Positions 1 through 11,313 of a stretch of 64,000 nt of DNA are shown piece after piece. The position numbers and the translations under genes were made by a program. The stretch is taken from positions 173,738 through 237,737 of the forward strand of contig NZ_NHRJ02000005.1 in NCBI RefSeq assembly GCF_002220865.2, given 5' to 3'. Below the pieces are notes generated by a model. That model ran no database searches and was not told the origin of the DNA. It saw only the letters and a list, made by a program, of their open reading frames with translations. This DNA comes from Paenibacillus xerothermodurans (GTDB lineage: Bacteria; Bacillota; Bacilli; Paenibacillales; NBRC-103111). Position 1 is the first letter of the stretch. Every line of letters begins with the position of its first letter.

Positions 1-654
1 GATCCAGAATACAAAATTATTGCCAAATAGCTCCTTATACGCTCTCGCTACTTTACAAATTCTTTTGTGCCCCTTGTTACTGGCAACTCTCCCGATGAAC
101 AGAACATTGACCATCGAAGTTCTAATCAGTGTACTCAGTACATTTTGGTTCGCCGGCACGTCATCCATATGCTCAATTTTATGAAATGGTGCGACCACGT
201 CGGTGGATGCCACATCTACCCCATACCCCAGGATCTCTAAGTTATTATAATTAGAGGCCGATAACCAATAGAAATTGTAATTCTCAGCTAAACGCTGAGT
301 TTGTAATCTCCCAGCCTCCGTAATTTGAACATATTTCTTGCTGTATCCCTTGAAAAACTTTGTAGGCGTAATGTTGTGATATCTCACCACTATCTGACAA
401 CTCGCCTGTTGTAATACTGTTTCTCCAAATTCCCAATGAATGCTGTGATGATAGATAACGATGTTATTCTTGACCTTTATCTTCTTGCGTAATGAGGTTG
501 CGTCAATTGTGCGATATTTGGGATCAGCCAGATTGTATTCGCAAAAAACGGCCACGCTAACATTCATTTTATCAAAAACATCGTACATTCCTTGAATATC
601 GTGACCAATAGCATCGCCGTCAGCAAAAGTCTGATGCATCAAAATTATCTCCAC
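1..654 (-). CDS. GT4-type glycosyltransferase, C-terminus cut by window edge
   Basis: Open to the left edge, so only about 218 N-terminal residues are visible. The chosen start is GTG at 654, with AGAGGTG about 8 nt upstream. The opening residues VEIILMHQTFADGDAIG are a typical GT-B N-terminal strand and loop. Further in come VRYHNITP and VNVLFIGRVASNKGHK, the latter being the start of the donor-binding half in GT4 enzymes. It is the last visible gene of the leftward glycan operon, 23 nt after the methyltransferase stop. It probably adds sugars to the exported polymer on the cytoplasmic side. Donor and acceptor cannot be told from sequence; rhamnose or mannose from GDP sugars fits the neighbours (inference). 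Confidence 0.8.
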   Translation of the reverse strand, partial: MEIILMHQTFADGDAIGHDIQGMYDVFDKMNVSVAVFCEYNLADPKYRTIDATSLRKKIKVKNNIVIYHHSIHWEFGETVLQQASCQIVVRYHNITPTKFFKGYSKKYVQITEAGRLQTQRLAENYNFYWLSASNYNNLEILGYGVDVASTDVVAPFHKIEHMDDVPANQNVLSTLIRTSMVNVLFIGRVASNKGHKRICKVARAYKELFGNNFVFWI

Positions 655-677
655 AGTCTAGCACCTCTCGTCCGATC

Positions 678-2177
678 TCACTTGTAAGCGCAAATCGCAT
701 AATCCTGATAGCCATACAGCAAACCATTAAGATCATTCAATGATTCATTGAATCGACCTAAATCGATGCCCTCAATTTCAAGATGGGGCACACCTTTATC
801 TGGAACGGGTGACAGGTATTTTACTTCTACTTGGCTGTAGCTAGACCCTTGGAAGATAAATTTAAGAGTCACTGGGTGCACGGGTTTAATGTGGGTCGGA
901 TCCATATAGAACCAATTTGACATGGCGTAAACACTTTGTACGTTGATGGTTTCTACCACAAACAGACCGCCTGGCTTCAGCACCCTATATACAGAATTAA
1001 TGAGCTGCATTGCCTGATCTGAGGTTAAGTGCTCAATCACTTGCGCCATGAAGACTCCATCTAATGAATTTTCCTCGAGCGTCTCTAGGTACTCCATGGC
1101 ATCAATGAGTTCGACGTCGAATCCTCGTTCCTGGCAATAGCCGACCATATCACTATTTATATCGATGCCCTTCACTGTGACGTTATATTCCTTCTGTAGC
1201 AGCTCAATGAATTCACCTCTACCACACCCAATGTCAAGAATATGCGTTCGGTTAGCAAAGAGTGGCAGATAATCTCTCTGTCTTTCCATAATTGCAGTTC
1301 TCGCGCCTCTGAACTTCTGTTCAAAAAGAAAATAGTCTATATCAACACGGCTGTCCTTTGGCTCAACAGCGTTGCTGACAAGCGCAGGCATTTTCACTGG
1401 TTCAGCGGAGTTATGCGCTGGTCGCGCCTTCACAATGGCTGACTTCTTAATTCTCGCGTTGAGCAGCATTATCAAATCGTCGAGCTTTTCGACATTCTTG
1501 TTCACATTTTCAATTTCTGACGTCAGTTTACTGCTCAACGTATCAACGTTCCGCTGCACGTTTGCCTCCATCTGCTCAAATTTCTCGTGGTGCACAAAAT
1601 TATTGGATAAATTCAGTGCGGCGTCCAGCTTTTCATTTAAACGTCCAATGTTCTGCTCTAATTTTTCCTGGGTAATTAATATATTGTTAATTATTGTATT
1701 GTCAATAATTTGATCCTTTTCTTCCGAGAACACTTTTTTTATCTTGTTCAATATATCGGTGTCTAACTCGCTCGAAAATTTACTGCTCTGTTCGTTTACG
1801 TATTCTATGTCTTTAGTCAATTCTGCCAAAATGTCACGCACATTATTCAACGATCTAGTCACGCTGCCATTAAAATTACTTTGTTTATCAAAAGCGGGAT
1901 TGATGTACCATCTCAGCAATTTCCTCACGAGCTTCTTGCCGAAAACGATAAATCGCCCAAGCGTTGGACGATGGGATGTGATAGGATGCTCAGCGGAAAC
2001 ATTCCAATTCCTATTATTCTGCTCTATTTCGCTGAGTAACCGCATATATTTCATGTCATAATTTTGATTCAAAGGTGGCCGTTGTGGTTCTATCGATTTC
2101 CGATTCTTTTTTGCAACATCCATTGTGGATTTTATGCGGGTCATTATCTCTTCGATGGTTATGGGCTGCTCGGACAT
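678..2177 (-). CDS. Coiled-coil SAM-dependent methyltransferase, putative glycan chain terminator
   Basis: 499 aa. Residues about 108-246 are rich in heptad-like Leu/Ile/Val with charged residues and predict a long coiled coil. Residues about 280-460 are a class I SAM methyltransferase with motif I ILDIGCGRGE at 313-322 and an acidic GIDI strand after it. The start ATG has GGGAGG 7 nt upstream and overlaps the end of the Wzt gene by 19 nt, implying coupled translation. Known precedent: in E. coli O8/O9a, WbdD caps the polymannan by methylation, a coiled coil sets chain length, and the cap is read by the Wzt C-terminal domain. Here the coiled coil is N-terminal and the methyltransferase C-terminal, the reverse order. 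A capping role is inferred from domain content and position beside Wzt. Confidence 0.8.
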   Translation of the reverse strand: MSEQPITIEEIMTRIKSTMDVAKKNRKSIEPQRPPLNQNYDMKYMRLLSEIEQNNRNWNVSAEHPITSHRPTLGRFIVFGKKLVRKLLRWYINPAFDKQSNFNGSVTRSLNNVRDILAELTKDIEYVNEQSSKFSSELDTDILNKIKKVFSEEKDQIIDNTIINNILITQEKLEQNIGRLNEKLDAALNLSNNFVHHEKFEQMEANVQRNVDTLSSKLTSEIENVNKNVEKLDDLIMLLNARIKKSAIVKARPAHNSAEPVKMPALVSNAVEPKDSRVDIDYFLFEQKFRGARTAIMERQRDYLPLFANRTHILDIGCGRGEFIELLQKEYNVTVKGIDINSDMVGYCQERGFDVELIDAMEYLETLEENSLDGVFMAQVIEHLTSDQAMQLINSVYRVLKPGGLFVVETINVQSVYAMSNWFYMDPTHIKPVHPVTLKFIFQGSSYSQVEVKYLSPVPDKGVPHLEIEGIDLGRFNESLNDLNGLLYGYQDYAICAYK

Positions 2178-3400
2178 GACACAACCTCCCTTTCTAAATG
2201 AACAGATGAATCCAAATACACGACGCCAACGAACGAGCTTTCCGCTCCCGAGATAACTTGGAAGGTTGCTGCTTGCTCTAGCCAGTCATAGTTCTTATCT
2301 AGATGGTGATAACTGTCATGCACTGCGGCAGTGATACTGTATGTTCCTGTCCCAATATTCAACTTTTGCGAAAAGATCACCGTGTAAGTGGTGTCCTTTT
2401 CAAATTTATCGAGATCATAATTTAAATGAAAAGTGTTGGTGCCGAATACCTCATTGCCTAAGCGATCCTTAATTACGAAGCCGACAGTGGGATGCAATAT
2501 TTCCTTGTTAGCTCTTACCGTGATTTTGATATCCAGATGTTCAGCGACCTGCAATGCATTGATCTTAGCACCATTTGATTCTAGTGATACCTCTTCTATC
2601 TCAATATCCTTGTTTCCTGATCTGACGGCCTTCTTATTGTTCAAACCGATGCTCTCCGCAATTTGTGCGTCAGCTTCACGCTTTGCGATAATCGCGTTAT
2701 AATAATCCATTACTTCATCGGGCAGTCCATCTTTTATTAATTGGCCATTGTCCAATAATATAGCTCTATCACATAGATTTTTCACCGCTATTGGATCATG
2801 AGAGACAAAGAGAAGCGATGTGCCATGCATCCTAAAAGTCCGGATTCGATTGAAGCACTTATGCTGGAAATATGCGTCCCCAACCGATAATGCTTCATCC
2901 ACAATCAGTATATCTGGTCGCACTGCTGTCACGGTCGCGAATGCCAATCTGACCCCCATACCGCTTGAGTACGTCCTTAGCGGTTGATGGATGTAATCAC
3001 CAATTTCAGCAAAATCTATGATGTCAGGCAACACGGTAGTAATCTCTTGATTGTTCAAACCCATTAGCTGTCCTAGCATGTAAATGTTTTCTACGCCAGT
3101 GAAATCAGGATGGAAGCCTAGTCCGAGCTCAAGCAAGGCGGACACTCTACCGTTGATCTCCATACTTCCCTGAGATGGCTTAGTCGTGCCGGTCAGAATT
3201 TTTAGCAGCGTACTTTTCCCAGCGCCGTTATGGCCGATAATGCCCATCGATTCCCCTTTTTCCATCTGAAACGAGATGTCCTGTAACACCCATTTCTCTT
3301 CGTGCCTTTTGACTCTGGATATCCATTCAGCCAATCGCGAAAGATTGGTCGAGTAGCGTTTATATCTTTTTCCCACGTTTTGGACGTTTATAATTGGCAC
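2159..3400 (-). CDS. wzt: Polysaccharide/O-antigen-type ABC exporter ATPase (Wzt) with C-terminal glycan-binding domain
   Basis: 413 aa. Walker A GHNGAGKST at 56-64, signature SSGMG at 145-149, Walker B ILIVDEA near 164-170. After the nucleotide-binding domain comes a C-terminal extension (about 245-405) of the Wzt_C type, which in O-antigen exporters binds the modified non-reducing end of the glycan before export. The GTG start shares one base with the stop of the Wzm gene (TAGTG). Together with Wzm it would flip a completed undecaprenyl-linked polymer across the membrane. TagH-like teichoic acid export is the alternative, but the GDP-sugar genes and the adjacent capping methyltransferase favour a rhamnan or mannan-type glycan. 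Confidence 0.92.
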   Translation of the reverse strand: MPIINVQNVGKRYKRYSTNLSRLAEWISRVKRHEEKWVLQDISFQMEKGESMGIIGHNGAGKSTLLKILTGTTKPSQGSMEINGRVSALLELGLGFHPDFTGVENIYMLGQLMGLNNQEITTVLPDIIDFAEIGDYIHQPLRTYSSGMGVRLAFATVTAVRPDILIVDEALSVGDAYFQHKCFNRIRTFRMHGTSLLFVSHDPIAVKNLCDRAILLDNGQLIKDGLPDEVMDYYNAIIAKREADAQIAESIGLNNKKAVRSGNKDIEIEEVSLESNGAKINALQVAEHLDIKITVRANKEILHPTVGFVIKDRLGNEVFGTNTFHLNYDLDKFEKDTTYTVIFSQKLNIGTGTYSITAAVHDSYHHLDKNYDWLEQAATFQVISGAESSFVGVVYLDSSVHLEREVVSCPSSP

Positions 3401-4190
3401 TATAACTCATCCACCATTTCTGTATCTAACTTTTTGAAAATAAAATAACCAATGGATAACAGCACAACACTGACACACGCTAGAAACCACAGTGAGCTCC
3501 AATTATTCCAATCGCCGTTTATAATAAGTGACTGATAACCTTGAAACACCGGCAATAGAATGTTCCAATCAAAATAAGTTTTAAATTTGTCCGGCACTAT
3601 CTCAACCGTATAGACTATTGGCGTTAACCAACTCCAAAACTGCAACACAATAGCAAATGAGTGGCCGATATCTCTAAAGAACACGTTTAGTGTGGCGAGA
3701 ATGATTCCTAGTCCGACAGCAAATATCTGTTGAATGACTAATAACGGAATTATCTGCAATATAGAGATCCCCGGGAATTCTCCAACTATGAGAAGGTATA
3801 CCATGAAAATACCGTAAATGATAAGGAAGTTGATCAACGTGGACGTTAAGATGTATACAGGTAATGATGTCCTTGGAAAACTCACCTTTTTCATTATTCC
3901 GCTTTGTTCGAGAAATACATTTTGCATCCGCATGATAGTTTCGGAAAACAGCTGCCAAGGCAAGAGTCCAGCACATAAATATATACTGTAAGCTAAAGTA
4001 TCATTGGAATTCGGTAACTTCGCACCCATCACTTGAGAAAAAATTACCGTGTACACAAAAATCAGCGCTATCGGATGCAGAACGGCCCATATTGAACCAA
4101 ACGCAGAATTCAGGTATCTAGTTTTAAAATCGCGTTTGACAAGTCCAAATATAAATCCTTTGTAGTGCCACAAAGCCTGTATGATATTAA

Positions 4191-4194
<4 letters not shown>
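3400..4194 (-). CDS. wzm: Polysaccharide ABC exporter permease (Wzm, ABC-2 type)
   Basis: 264 aa with about six hydrophobic segments. The N-terminal LVKRDFKTRYLNSAFGSIWA is the typical cytoplasmic entry helix of ABC-2 polysaccharide and teichoic acid exporters. The GTG start overlaps the rmd stop in GTGA, a 4-nt overlap, and the gene is followed directly by wzt. It forms the membrane channel of the Wzm/Wzt pair. Family assignment is firm; the exact glycan is inferred from neighbours. Confidence 0.92.
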
Positions 4195-6112
<1,918 letters not shown>

Positions 6113-6138
6113 TCACCGTTGATGAATAATAGGCACTT

Positions 6139-7215
6139 CTACAAATAATGGTCCAGTTTTTGCATTCTAAGCTCTTTCAGCAGCAACTTAACTTCCTGCG
6201 CCTTTTCCTTCGTGCAAATTAAAGTTACGTCTTCTGTATCTACGATAATTAGATCTTTAACGCCAAGTGTCGCAATCAATTTGCCGTCACTCTCGATGAT
6301 GCACCGCTTCGTATCAAGGTTCAGTATGTTGCCCTTAATGACATTGCCATGCTCATCTCGCTCGTTTATTCGGTCAAGCGCCGTCCAACTTCCCACATCA
6401 TCCCAGCCAAATATACATGGTATCACGTAGATATTTGACACTTTCTCCATAATGCCGTAGTCGATCGACTGATCGGGCATTTTGTGAAATTCCGCCCGAA
6501 TTACTTCGTTGCGCCCCGAGGTTTGAAAAGCAGCTCGCATTGTTTGCAGCAGATCATGCATCTCCGGCATTAATTCATGAATATAATTACGAATAACTGA
6601 TGTTTTCCACACAAAAATTCCACTATTCCAGAAGAAATTACCGGCCTCCAGGTACGATTGCGCGGTGTCTTGATCTGGTTTCTCAACGAACTTGCTCACC
6701 TTGTGAACTTCTAAACCATTAATCGCACTGACCTGGTTCGTGCTCTCGATGTAGCCATAGCCGGTTTCCGGGTATGTAGGTTTAATGCCCAACGTCACTA
6801 AGTTGCTGTTGTCTTGCGCGACTTCCACCGCTGTTTGCAAAATCTTGATAAACCCTTCTTCGTTTTGAATAATGTGGTCAGACGGCAAAACCACCATGGT
6901 ACTATCTGGATACTTCTCTTCGATAATTAGAGAGGCCAGACCAACACAAGGCGCAGTATTTCTTCCAATTGGTTCAATGATTATGTTTTCTAAGGGCAAG
7001 AGTGGAAGCTGTGCCCGAATTAATTCCGCATACAGTTCGTTGGTAACGATAAATATTCTTGAAATATCTATCAGTTTTTCCAACCTTGCAATTGTCTGTT
7101 GTATCATTGATTTATTGCCGGAAATGTTCAGAAACTGCTTGGGTAAATTAGTTCTGCTTTTAGGCCAAAATCTTTCGCCTTTCCCCCCCGCCATAATAAC
7201 CGCGGTAATGGTCAT
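6139..7215 (-). CDS. manC: Mannose-1-phosphate guanylyltransferase
   Basis: About 358 aa. Starts MTITAVIMAGGKGERFWPKS, the nucleotidyltransferase signature; later FVEKP and WDDVGSW typical of GDP-mannose pyrophosphorylases. It makes GDP-mannose from GTP and mannose-1-phosphate, the first committed precursor for gmd/rmd. An upstream in-frame ATG at 7239 exists, but GGAGGGG lies only 5 nt before the ATG at 7215, so 7215 is chosen. No phosphomannose isomerase domain is fused. First gene of the leftward operon; a promoter is visible upstream. Confidence 0.93.
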   Translation of the reverse strand: MTITAVIMAGGKGERFWPKSRTNLPKQFLNISGNKSMIQQTIARLEKLIDISRIFIVTNELYAELIRAQLPLLPLENIIIEPIGRNTAPCVGLASLIIEEKYPDSTMVVLPSDHIIQNEEGFIKILQTAVEVAQDNSNLVTLGIKPTYPETGYGYIESTNQVSAINGLEVHKVSKFVEKPDQDTAQSYLEAGNFFWNSGIFVWKTSVIRNYIHELMPEMHDLLQTMRAAFQTSGRNEVIRAEFHKMPDQSIDYGIMEKVSNIYVIPCIFGWDDVGSWTALDRINERDEHGNVIKGNILNLDTKRCIIESDGKLIATLGVKDLIIVDTEDVTLICTKEKAQEVKLLLKELRMQKLDHYL

Positions 7216-7268
7216 TGCAACCCCTCCAAATATCGACATAAAACGATATGCTATAAATTAACTATAAC

Positions 7269-7298
7269 ATTATAGCTTAACAATTTACGACAAGGCAA
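7269..7298 (-). promoter_or_regulatory. Putative sigma-A promoter of the manC-gmd-rmd-wzm-wzt operon
   Basis: On the minus strand, -35 TTGCCT (7293-7298) and a perfect -10 TATAAT (7269-7274) are separated by 18 nt, about 50 bp before the manC start. The divergent gap also holds a short inverted repeat, AGTATA-gcag-TATACT, near 7329-7346, which could be an operator. Confidence 0.5.
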
Positions 7299-7516
7299 TC
7301 ACTTGTGGAATTTCTGTTTAATTATTCTAAGTATAGCAGTATACTGACTATTGTGGTAAAAAAATCACGCAAGAACACGTTACTTACGGGTGACATAGCA
7401 TACACGGCCTGCATCCGCCTCAATGTTGGTAATAAATGCAATGGCATCGCTTGCTTTACTCCAATGCTTAAGAATAAAATTAAGTAACATAGAGTCGACT
7501 CTTGGAGGTAATTGTT

Positions 7517-9016
7517 TTGAATTATCAATATGCTTCTGTTCAAGCCAAAAAGGAACACTATATACCTACCCTAGAAATTAACAAAAAGATTCAAATGAAA
7601 AGAAATTATTCCAGTCTCCTGGCTGTATCCTTTTTGTTTTTTGAAGTGCTAGCGGTAAGTGTGGTCTTCTTTTTATTATACGATTACCGAATAACACAGG
7701 AGTTTAACCGCGACATCACGTTTTGGAACATCGACTCGCCCCGTTTCTCGAATTATATGGTGTTTTTTTTGATATCCTCCGTTATTTATACCATTTTGGT
7801 GTATCGCTATCAGCTTTACCGTTTTAGAGCGAGCTCGGGTTTGGCGGATGAACTTTATAAAGTGATACAGGCGTTTTCGTTTGCAATAGTACTTACCATA
7901 GGAATCAGCTTTCTACTTAAATATACCGACTTTTCAAGACTTGTGGTCGTGAGTTACTGGAGTCTGGCCATTTGCGCTGCCTGCACAATTAGAGGACTGA
8001 AGAGAATGGTATATATCCAACTGGCTAAGCGTGGGGCATTGAGCAAAAATGTTGTAATTATCGGCGCCGGGAAATTTGGAAAAGCATTAATGGAAGAACT
8101 GACAAACTACAGCTATCTCGGATATCACATTGTCGGTTTTGTGGATGATCACGAGCGAAATGATGTTCATCATAACAAGTATTTAGGCCCCATCTCGAAC
8201 TTACGTGAGGTATTGAAAAACTCTCTTGTGGAAGAAATCATCATCACCATTCCATCGGAAAGAGACTTAGTTAATAGATTAATCACGGATTTAAGAAAAT
8301 TGGATATTAACATAAAGATTGTCCCCGATTTGTATAATCTGGTCATGAGCACTGTTCAGATCGGAAACATTAATTCTCTGCCTGTTGTCACGCTAGTGAA
8401 AACCCCCATGCGGGGCTTAGGGCTAGTGACTAAAAGATTCATTGATATATTAGCTTCAGCATTAGCTATAATATTGGTCGCGCCTGTTTTTCTGATGACA
8501 GCAGTTGCCATAAAACTGGATTCCAAGGGTGGAATCATTTATAAGCAACAACGAATCGGCAAAAACGGCAAACCATTCTACATGTATAAATTTCGATCCA
8601 TGGTGTCGAATGCTGATAGCTTGCTTACACAGCTCGAATCACACAACGAAGCAGATGGTATCGCTTTTAAAATGAAAGACGACCCCAGGGTGACCACAGT
8701 AGGACGGTTCATAAGAAAATATTCGATCGATGAATTACCACAGCTGTTCAATGTTCTGATAGGCAATATGAGCTTGGTGGGACCCAGGCCTCCACTGCCG
8801 AACGAGGTAGAGCACTATGGGGATTGGGAATGGAGAAGACTGGAGGTTCTTCCCGGAATCACTGGTTTATGGCAGGTAAGCGGGCGCAGTGACCTCTCCT
8901 TTAACCAATGGATGCATCTCGATATCTATTACATAGAAAATTGGAGTATCGCGTTCGATATTAAGATCTTGCTTAAAACGATACCTGTCGTTTTAAAAGG
9001 GGAAGGAGCTTATTAA
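7517..9016 (+). CDS. Polyprenyl-phosphate hexose-1-phosphate transferase (WbaP/WsfP-like), initiates glycan synthesis
   Basis: About 499 aa. Four to five N-terminal membrane segments, a Rossmann-like domain with VVIIGAGKFGKAL (about residues 180-192), then the bacterial sugar transferase domain from about residue 305, with KRFIDI, YKQQRIGKNGKPFYMYKFRS, DELPQ and LVGPRPPLP. The start is taken as TTG at 7517, 8 nt after GGAGG; the TTG at 7502 lies ahead of that SD. The family moves hexose-1-phosphate (usually galactose or glucose) from UDP-sugar to undecaprenyl phosphate. In S-layer glycosylation loci the homologues WsaP/WsfP start the glycan. First of five collinear rightward genes. Confidence 0.9.
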   Translation: MNYQYASVQAKKEHYIPTLEINKKIQMKRNYSSLLAVSFLFFEVLAVSVVFFLLYDYRITQEFNRDITFWNIDSPRFSNYMVFFLISSVIYTILVYRYQLYRFRASSGLADELYKVIQAFSFAIVLTIGISFLLKYTDFSRLVVVSYWSLAICAACTIRGLKRMVYIQLAKRGALSKNVVIIGAGKFGKALMEELTNYSYLGYHIVGFVDDHERNDVHHNKYLGPISNLREVLKNSLVEEIIITIPSERDLVNRLITDLRKLDINIKIVPDLYNLVMSTVQIGNINSLPVVTLVKTPMRGLGLVTKRFIDILASALAIILVAPVFLMTAVAIKLDSKGGIIYKQQRIGKNGKPFYMYKFRSMVSNADSLLTQLESHNEADGIAFKMKDDPRVTTVGRFIRKYSIDELPQLFNVLIGNMSLVGPRPPLPNEVEHYGDWEWRRLEVLPGITGLWQVSGRSDLSFNQWMHLDIYYIENWSIAFDIKILLKTIPVVLKGEGAY

Positions 9017-9017
9017 T

Positions 9018-10166
9018 TTGAAGATATTCTTAGATGCTCAGCCCTTGTTAGGTCCACGGTCAGGGATTGCGCGCTATGTAGAATGCCTTGGAAAGCAGCT
9101 GTCATATGATCCCGAATTGCGCGTTCATCTGGCTTTCAACCGAATAGCAAAAAGTGTGCGCGAAAATCACGTTTTAACACTAGAACGTGATTTTCAACTT
9201 CAATTAAGAAATAATGTGTATCCTTACAAGGTAATCAGGAGATTATGCAAACCTAACTTGTTGTACCATATTCCATATGATATAGCCGCTTCGAACAACG
9301 CGGACATCTTTCACGGCACTAATTTTACCTTCACACCTATCAGAAAGGGCAAAAGCATTATCACCATACATGATCTGGCGTACATGAGATACCCTGAATC
9401 AACAAGCGAACTAATCCTAAAACACCATAGTAAGTGGGTGCCTTACAGTGCGCAGCAAAGTGACCGCATCATCGCTGATTCGCAACAAACAAAGCGTGAC
9501 ATAGTTGAACTTCTGCATGTCCCGGAGGATAAAGTTGATGTGGTGTATCTTGCAGCGGATGAGCAATTTCAATATATTGCCGATCGCGCACCTATACTCA
9601 CCAAGTATAATCTGCCAGAGCAATACATTTTATTTGTTGGTACGGTCGAGCCGAGAAAGAACTTAGTCGGGTTGCTGAAATCTTTTCTACTGTTAAAAAA
9701 AGAATACGGCTCACTGCATAAACTCGTTATAGTAGGTGCAAAAGGGTGGAAATTTACACCGATCTTTGATTGGGTAAAAGAAAACGATTTAACCCATGAT
9801 GTAGTGTTCACCGGTTTTATCGACGATGAAGATCTTCCCGCTATTTACAGCGGGGCCACCGTGGTAGTGATGCCATCGATTTATGAGGGTTTTGGTCTGC
9901 CGCTCCTGGAGGCCATGCAGTGTGGGACGCCGGTGATTGGCTCTAATGTTTCGTCCATTCCGGAAATCATAGGAGATTCGGGTTTACTGATCCCTCCGAA
10001 TGATCACTCCGCCTGGGCCAACGCAATGCATAATGTGATTTCTGATTTATCGTTACGGACGCATTACTCTGAGATGGCTCTACTTCGCGCCTCGCAATTC
10101 ACATGGCAAAATACTGCCGCAGAAACTAAAAAAGTATACGAAAAAACACTGGGTTCTTCCCATTGA
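9018..10166 (+). CDS. GT4 family glycosyltransferase (mannosyl/rhamnosyl-transferase-like)
   Basis: 382 aa from TTG at 9018, preceded by GAAGGAG and one nucleotide after the upstream stop. N-terminal DAQPLLGPRSGIARYV is the acceptor-side loop; FVGTVEPRKNLVGLL and MPSIYEGFGLPLLEAMQCG form the GT4 donor-binding half with the EX7E pair. Soluble or peripheral, cytoplasmic face. It probably extends the polyprenyl-linked primer; sugar specificity is not readable, but GDP-mannose or GDP-rhamnose is available from the neighbouring operon. Confidence 0.88.
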   Translation: MKIFLDAQPLLGPRSGIARYVECLGKQLSYDPELRVHLAFNRIAKSVRENHVLTLERDFQLQLRNNVYPYKVIRRLCKPNLLYHIPYDIAASNNADIFHGTNFTFTPIRKGKSIITIHDLAYMRYPESTSELILKHHSKWVPYSAQQSDRIIADSQQTKRDIVELLHVPEDKVDVVYLAADEQFQYIADRAPILTKYNLPEQYILFVGTVEPRKNLVGLLKSFLLLKKEYGSLHKLVIVGAKGWKFTPIFDWVKENDLTHDVVFTGFIDDEDLPAIYSGATVVVMPSIYEGFGLPLLEAMQCGTPVIGSNVSSIPEIIGDSGLLIPPNDHSAWANAMHNVISDLSLRTHYSEMALLRASQFTWQNTAAETKKVYEKTLGSSH

Positions 10167-10188
10167 ACCAGTGGAAAGAGGTATGCCG

Positions 10189-11313
10189 ATGAAAGTAGCA
10201 CTCGTGCACGACTATTTGAACCAGTACGGAGGGGCCGAGCGTGTGTTGGAATGCTTCATGGATTTATTTCCGGAGGCGCCGGTCTACACTATCATCTCGG
10301 ACTTATCCAAAATGCCTGAACGTTTTCGCCAGGCGAAAATACATAATTCCTTTGTGCAGAATATTCCTTTCTCAAGGACACAGTATAAGAAAATGCTGGG
10401 CTTGTTTCCCCTGGCCGTGGAACAGTTTGACTTACGTGGATACGACCTCATCCTGAGCTCCTCGAGCGCCTTTGCTAAGGGCATTCTGACAAATCCATCG
10501 CAGCTCCATATTTGCTACTGTCACACACCAATGCGGTACGTATGGGATCTTTACCATCAGTACATGGAGGAGATATCCAATCCGCTGTTCAAGAAAGTTC
10601 TGCCGTTCATTTTGCATCGGATCCGGAATTGGGACCAGATAAGTTCCCACAGGGTTGATCATTACATCTCCAACTCACATAACGTCTCTCGCCGAATCAG
10701 TAAATACTACAAACGAGAAAGTCATGTGATACATCCGCCGGTAGCGGTGGACCGTTTTCAACCAACGGATCAAGAGGAAGATTATTTCTTGATTGTGTCC
10801 CGCTTAATTCCATACAAGAGAATAGATTTAGTGATTGAGGTGTTTAATAGATTAAAGCTGCCTTTGGTCATTATCGGCGATGGCTATGATCGCGATCGTC
10901 TTAAAAAACTTGCCGGTCCTACCGTTACTATGCTTGGTTATCAGTCAGATGAAACTATTACCGAATACTATGCCAAATGCAAAGCTTTTATATTAGCTGG
11001 CGAGGAAGACTTCGGCATCACGCCGCTTGAGGCACAGGCAAATGGCAAGCCTGTTATTGCGTTTGGAAAGGGCGGCGCGCTCGAAACGGTCGTGGAGGGT
11101 AAGACCGGGGTATTTTTCCATGAGCATTCAATTGCTTCGTTGGCGGAGGCGGTGGAACATTTTCATACCCTTTACTTTGACCCGCAATTTATACGCCGGC
11201 ACGCAGATCAATTTAACGAAAGAAGGTTCAAGCAACAAATCTCGAATTTTATCATTGCTGCGTTAGATCAAAAAGGCGATACAGTAAAACAAAAGGAGTA
11301 CAGCTATGTATAA
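10189..11313 (+). CDS. GT4 family glycosyltransferase (WbaZ-like)
   Basis: About 374 aa starting MKVALVHDYLNQYGGAERVL. In-frame GTG and ATG codons lie upstream at 10171 and 10183, but AAAGAGG sits 7 nt before the ATG at 10189, which is preferred. CYCHTPMRYVWDLYHQYM and LAGEEDFGITPLEAQANGKP are typical of mannosyltransferases of the WbaZ/RfaB type. It overlaps the next gene by 8 nt, so translation is probably coupled. Second extension step of the glycan, specificity unknown. Confidence 0.88.
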   Translation: MKVALVHDYLNQYGGAERVLECFMDLFPEAPVYTIISDLSKMPERFRQAKIHNSFVQNIPFSRTQYKKMLGLFPLAVEQFDLRGYDLILSSSSAFAKGILTNPSQLHICYCHTPMRYVWDLYHQYMEEISNPLFKKVLPFILHRIRNWDQISSHRVDHYISNSHNVSRRISKYYKRESHVIHPPVAVDRFQPTDQEEDYFLIVSRLIPYKRIDLVIEVFNRLKLPLVIIGDGYDRDRLKKLAGPTVTMLGYQSDETITEYYAKCKAFILAGEEDFGITPLEAQANGKPVIAFGKGGALETVVEGKTGVFFHEHSIASLAEAVEHFHTLYFDPQFIRRHADQFNERRFKQQISNFIIAALDQKGDTVKQKEYSYV

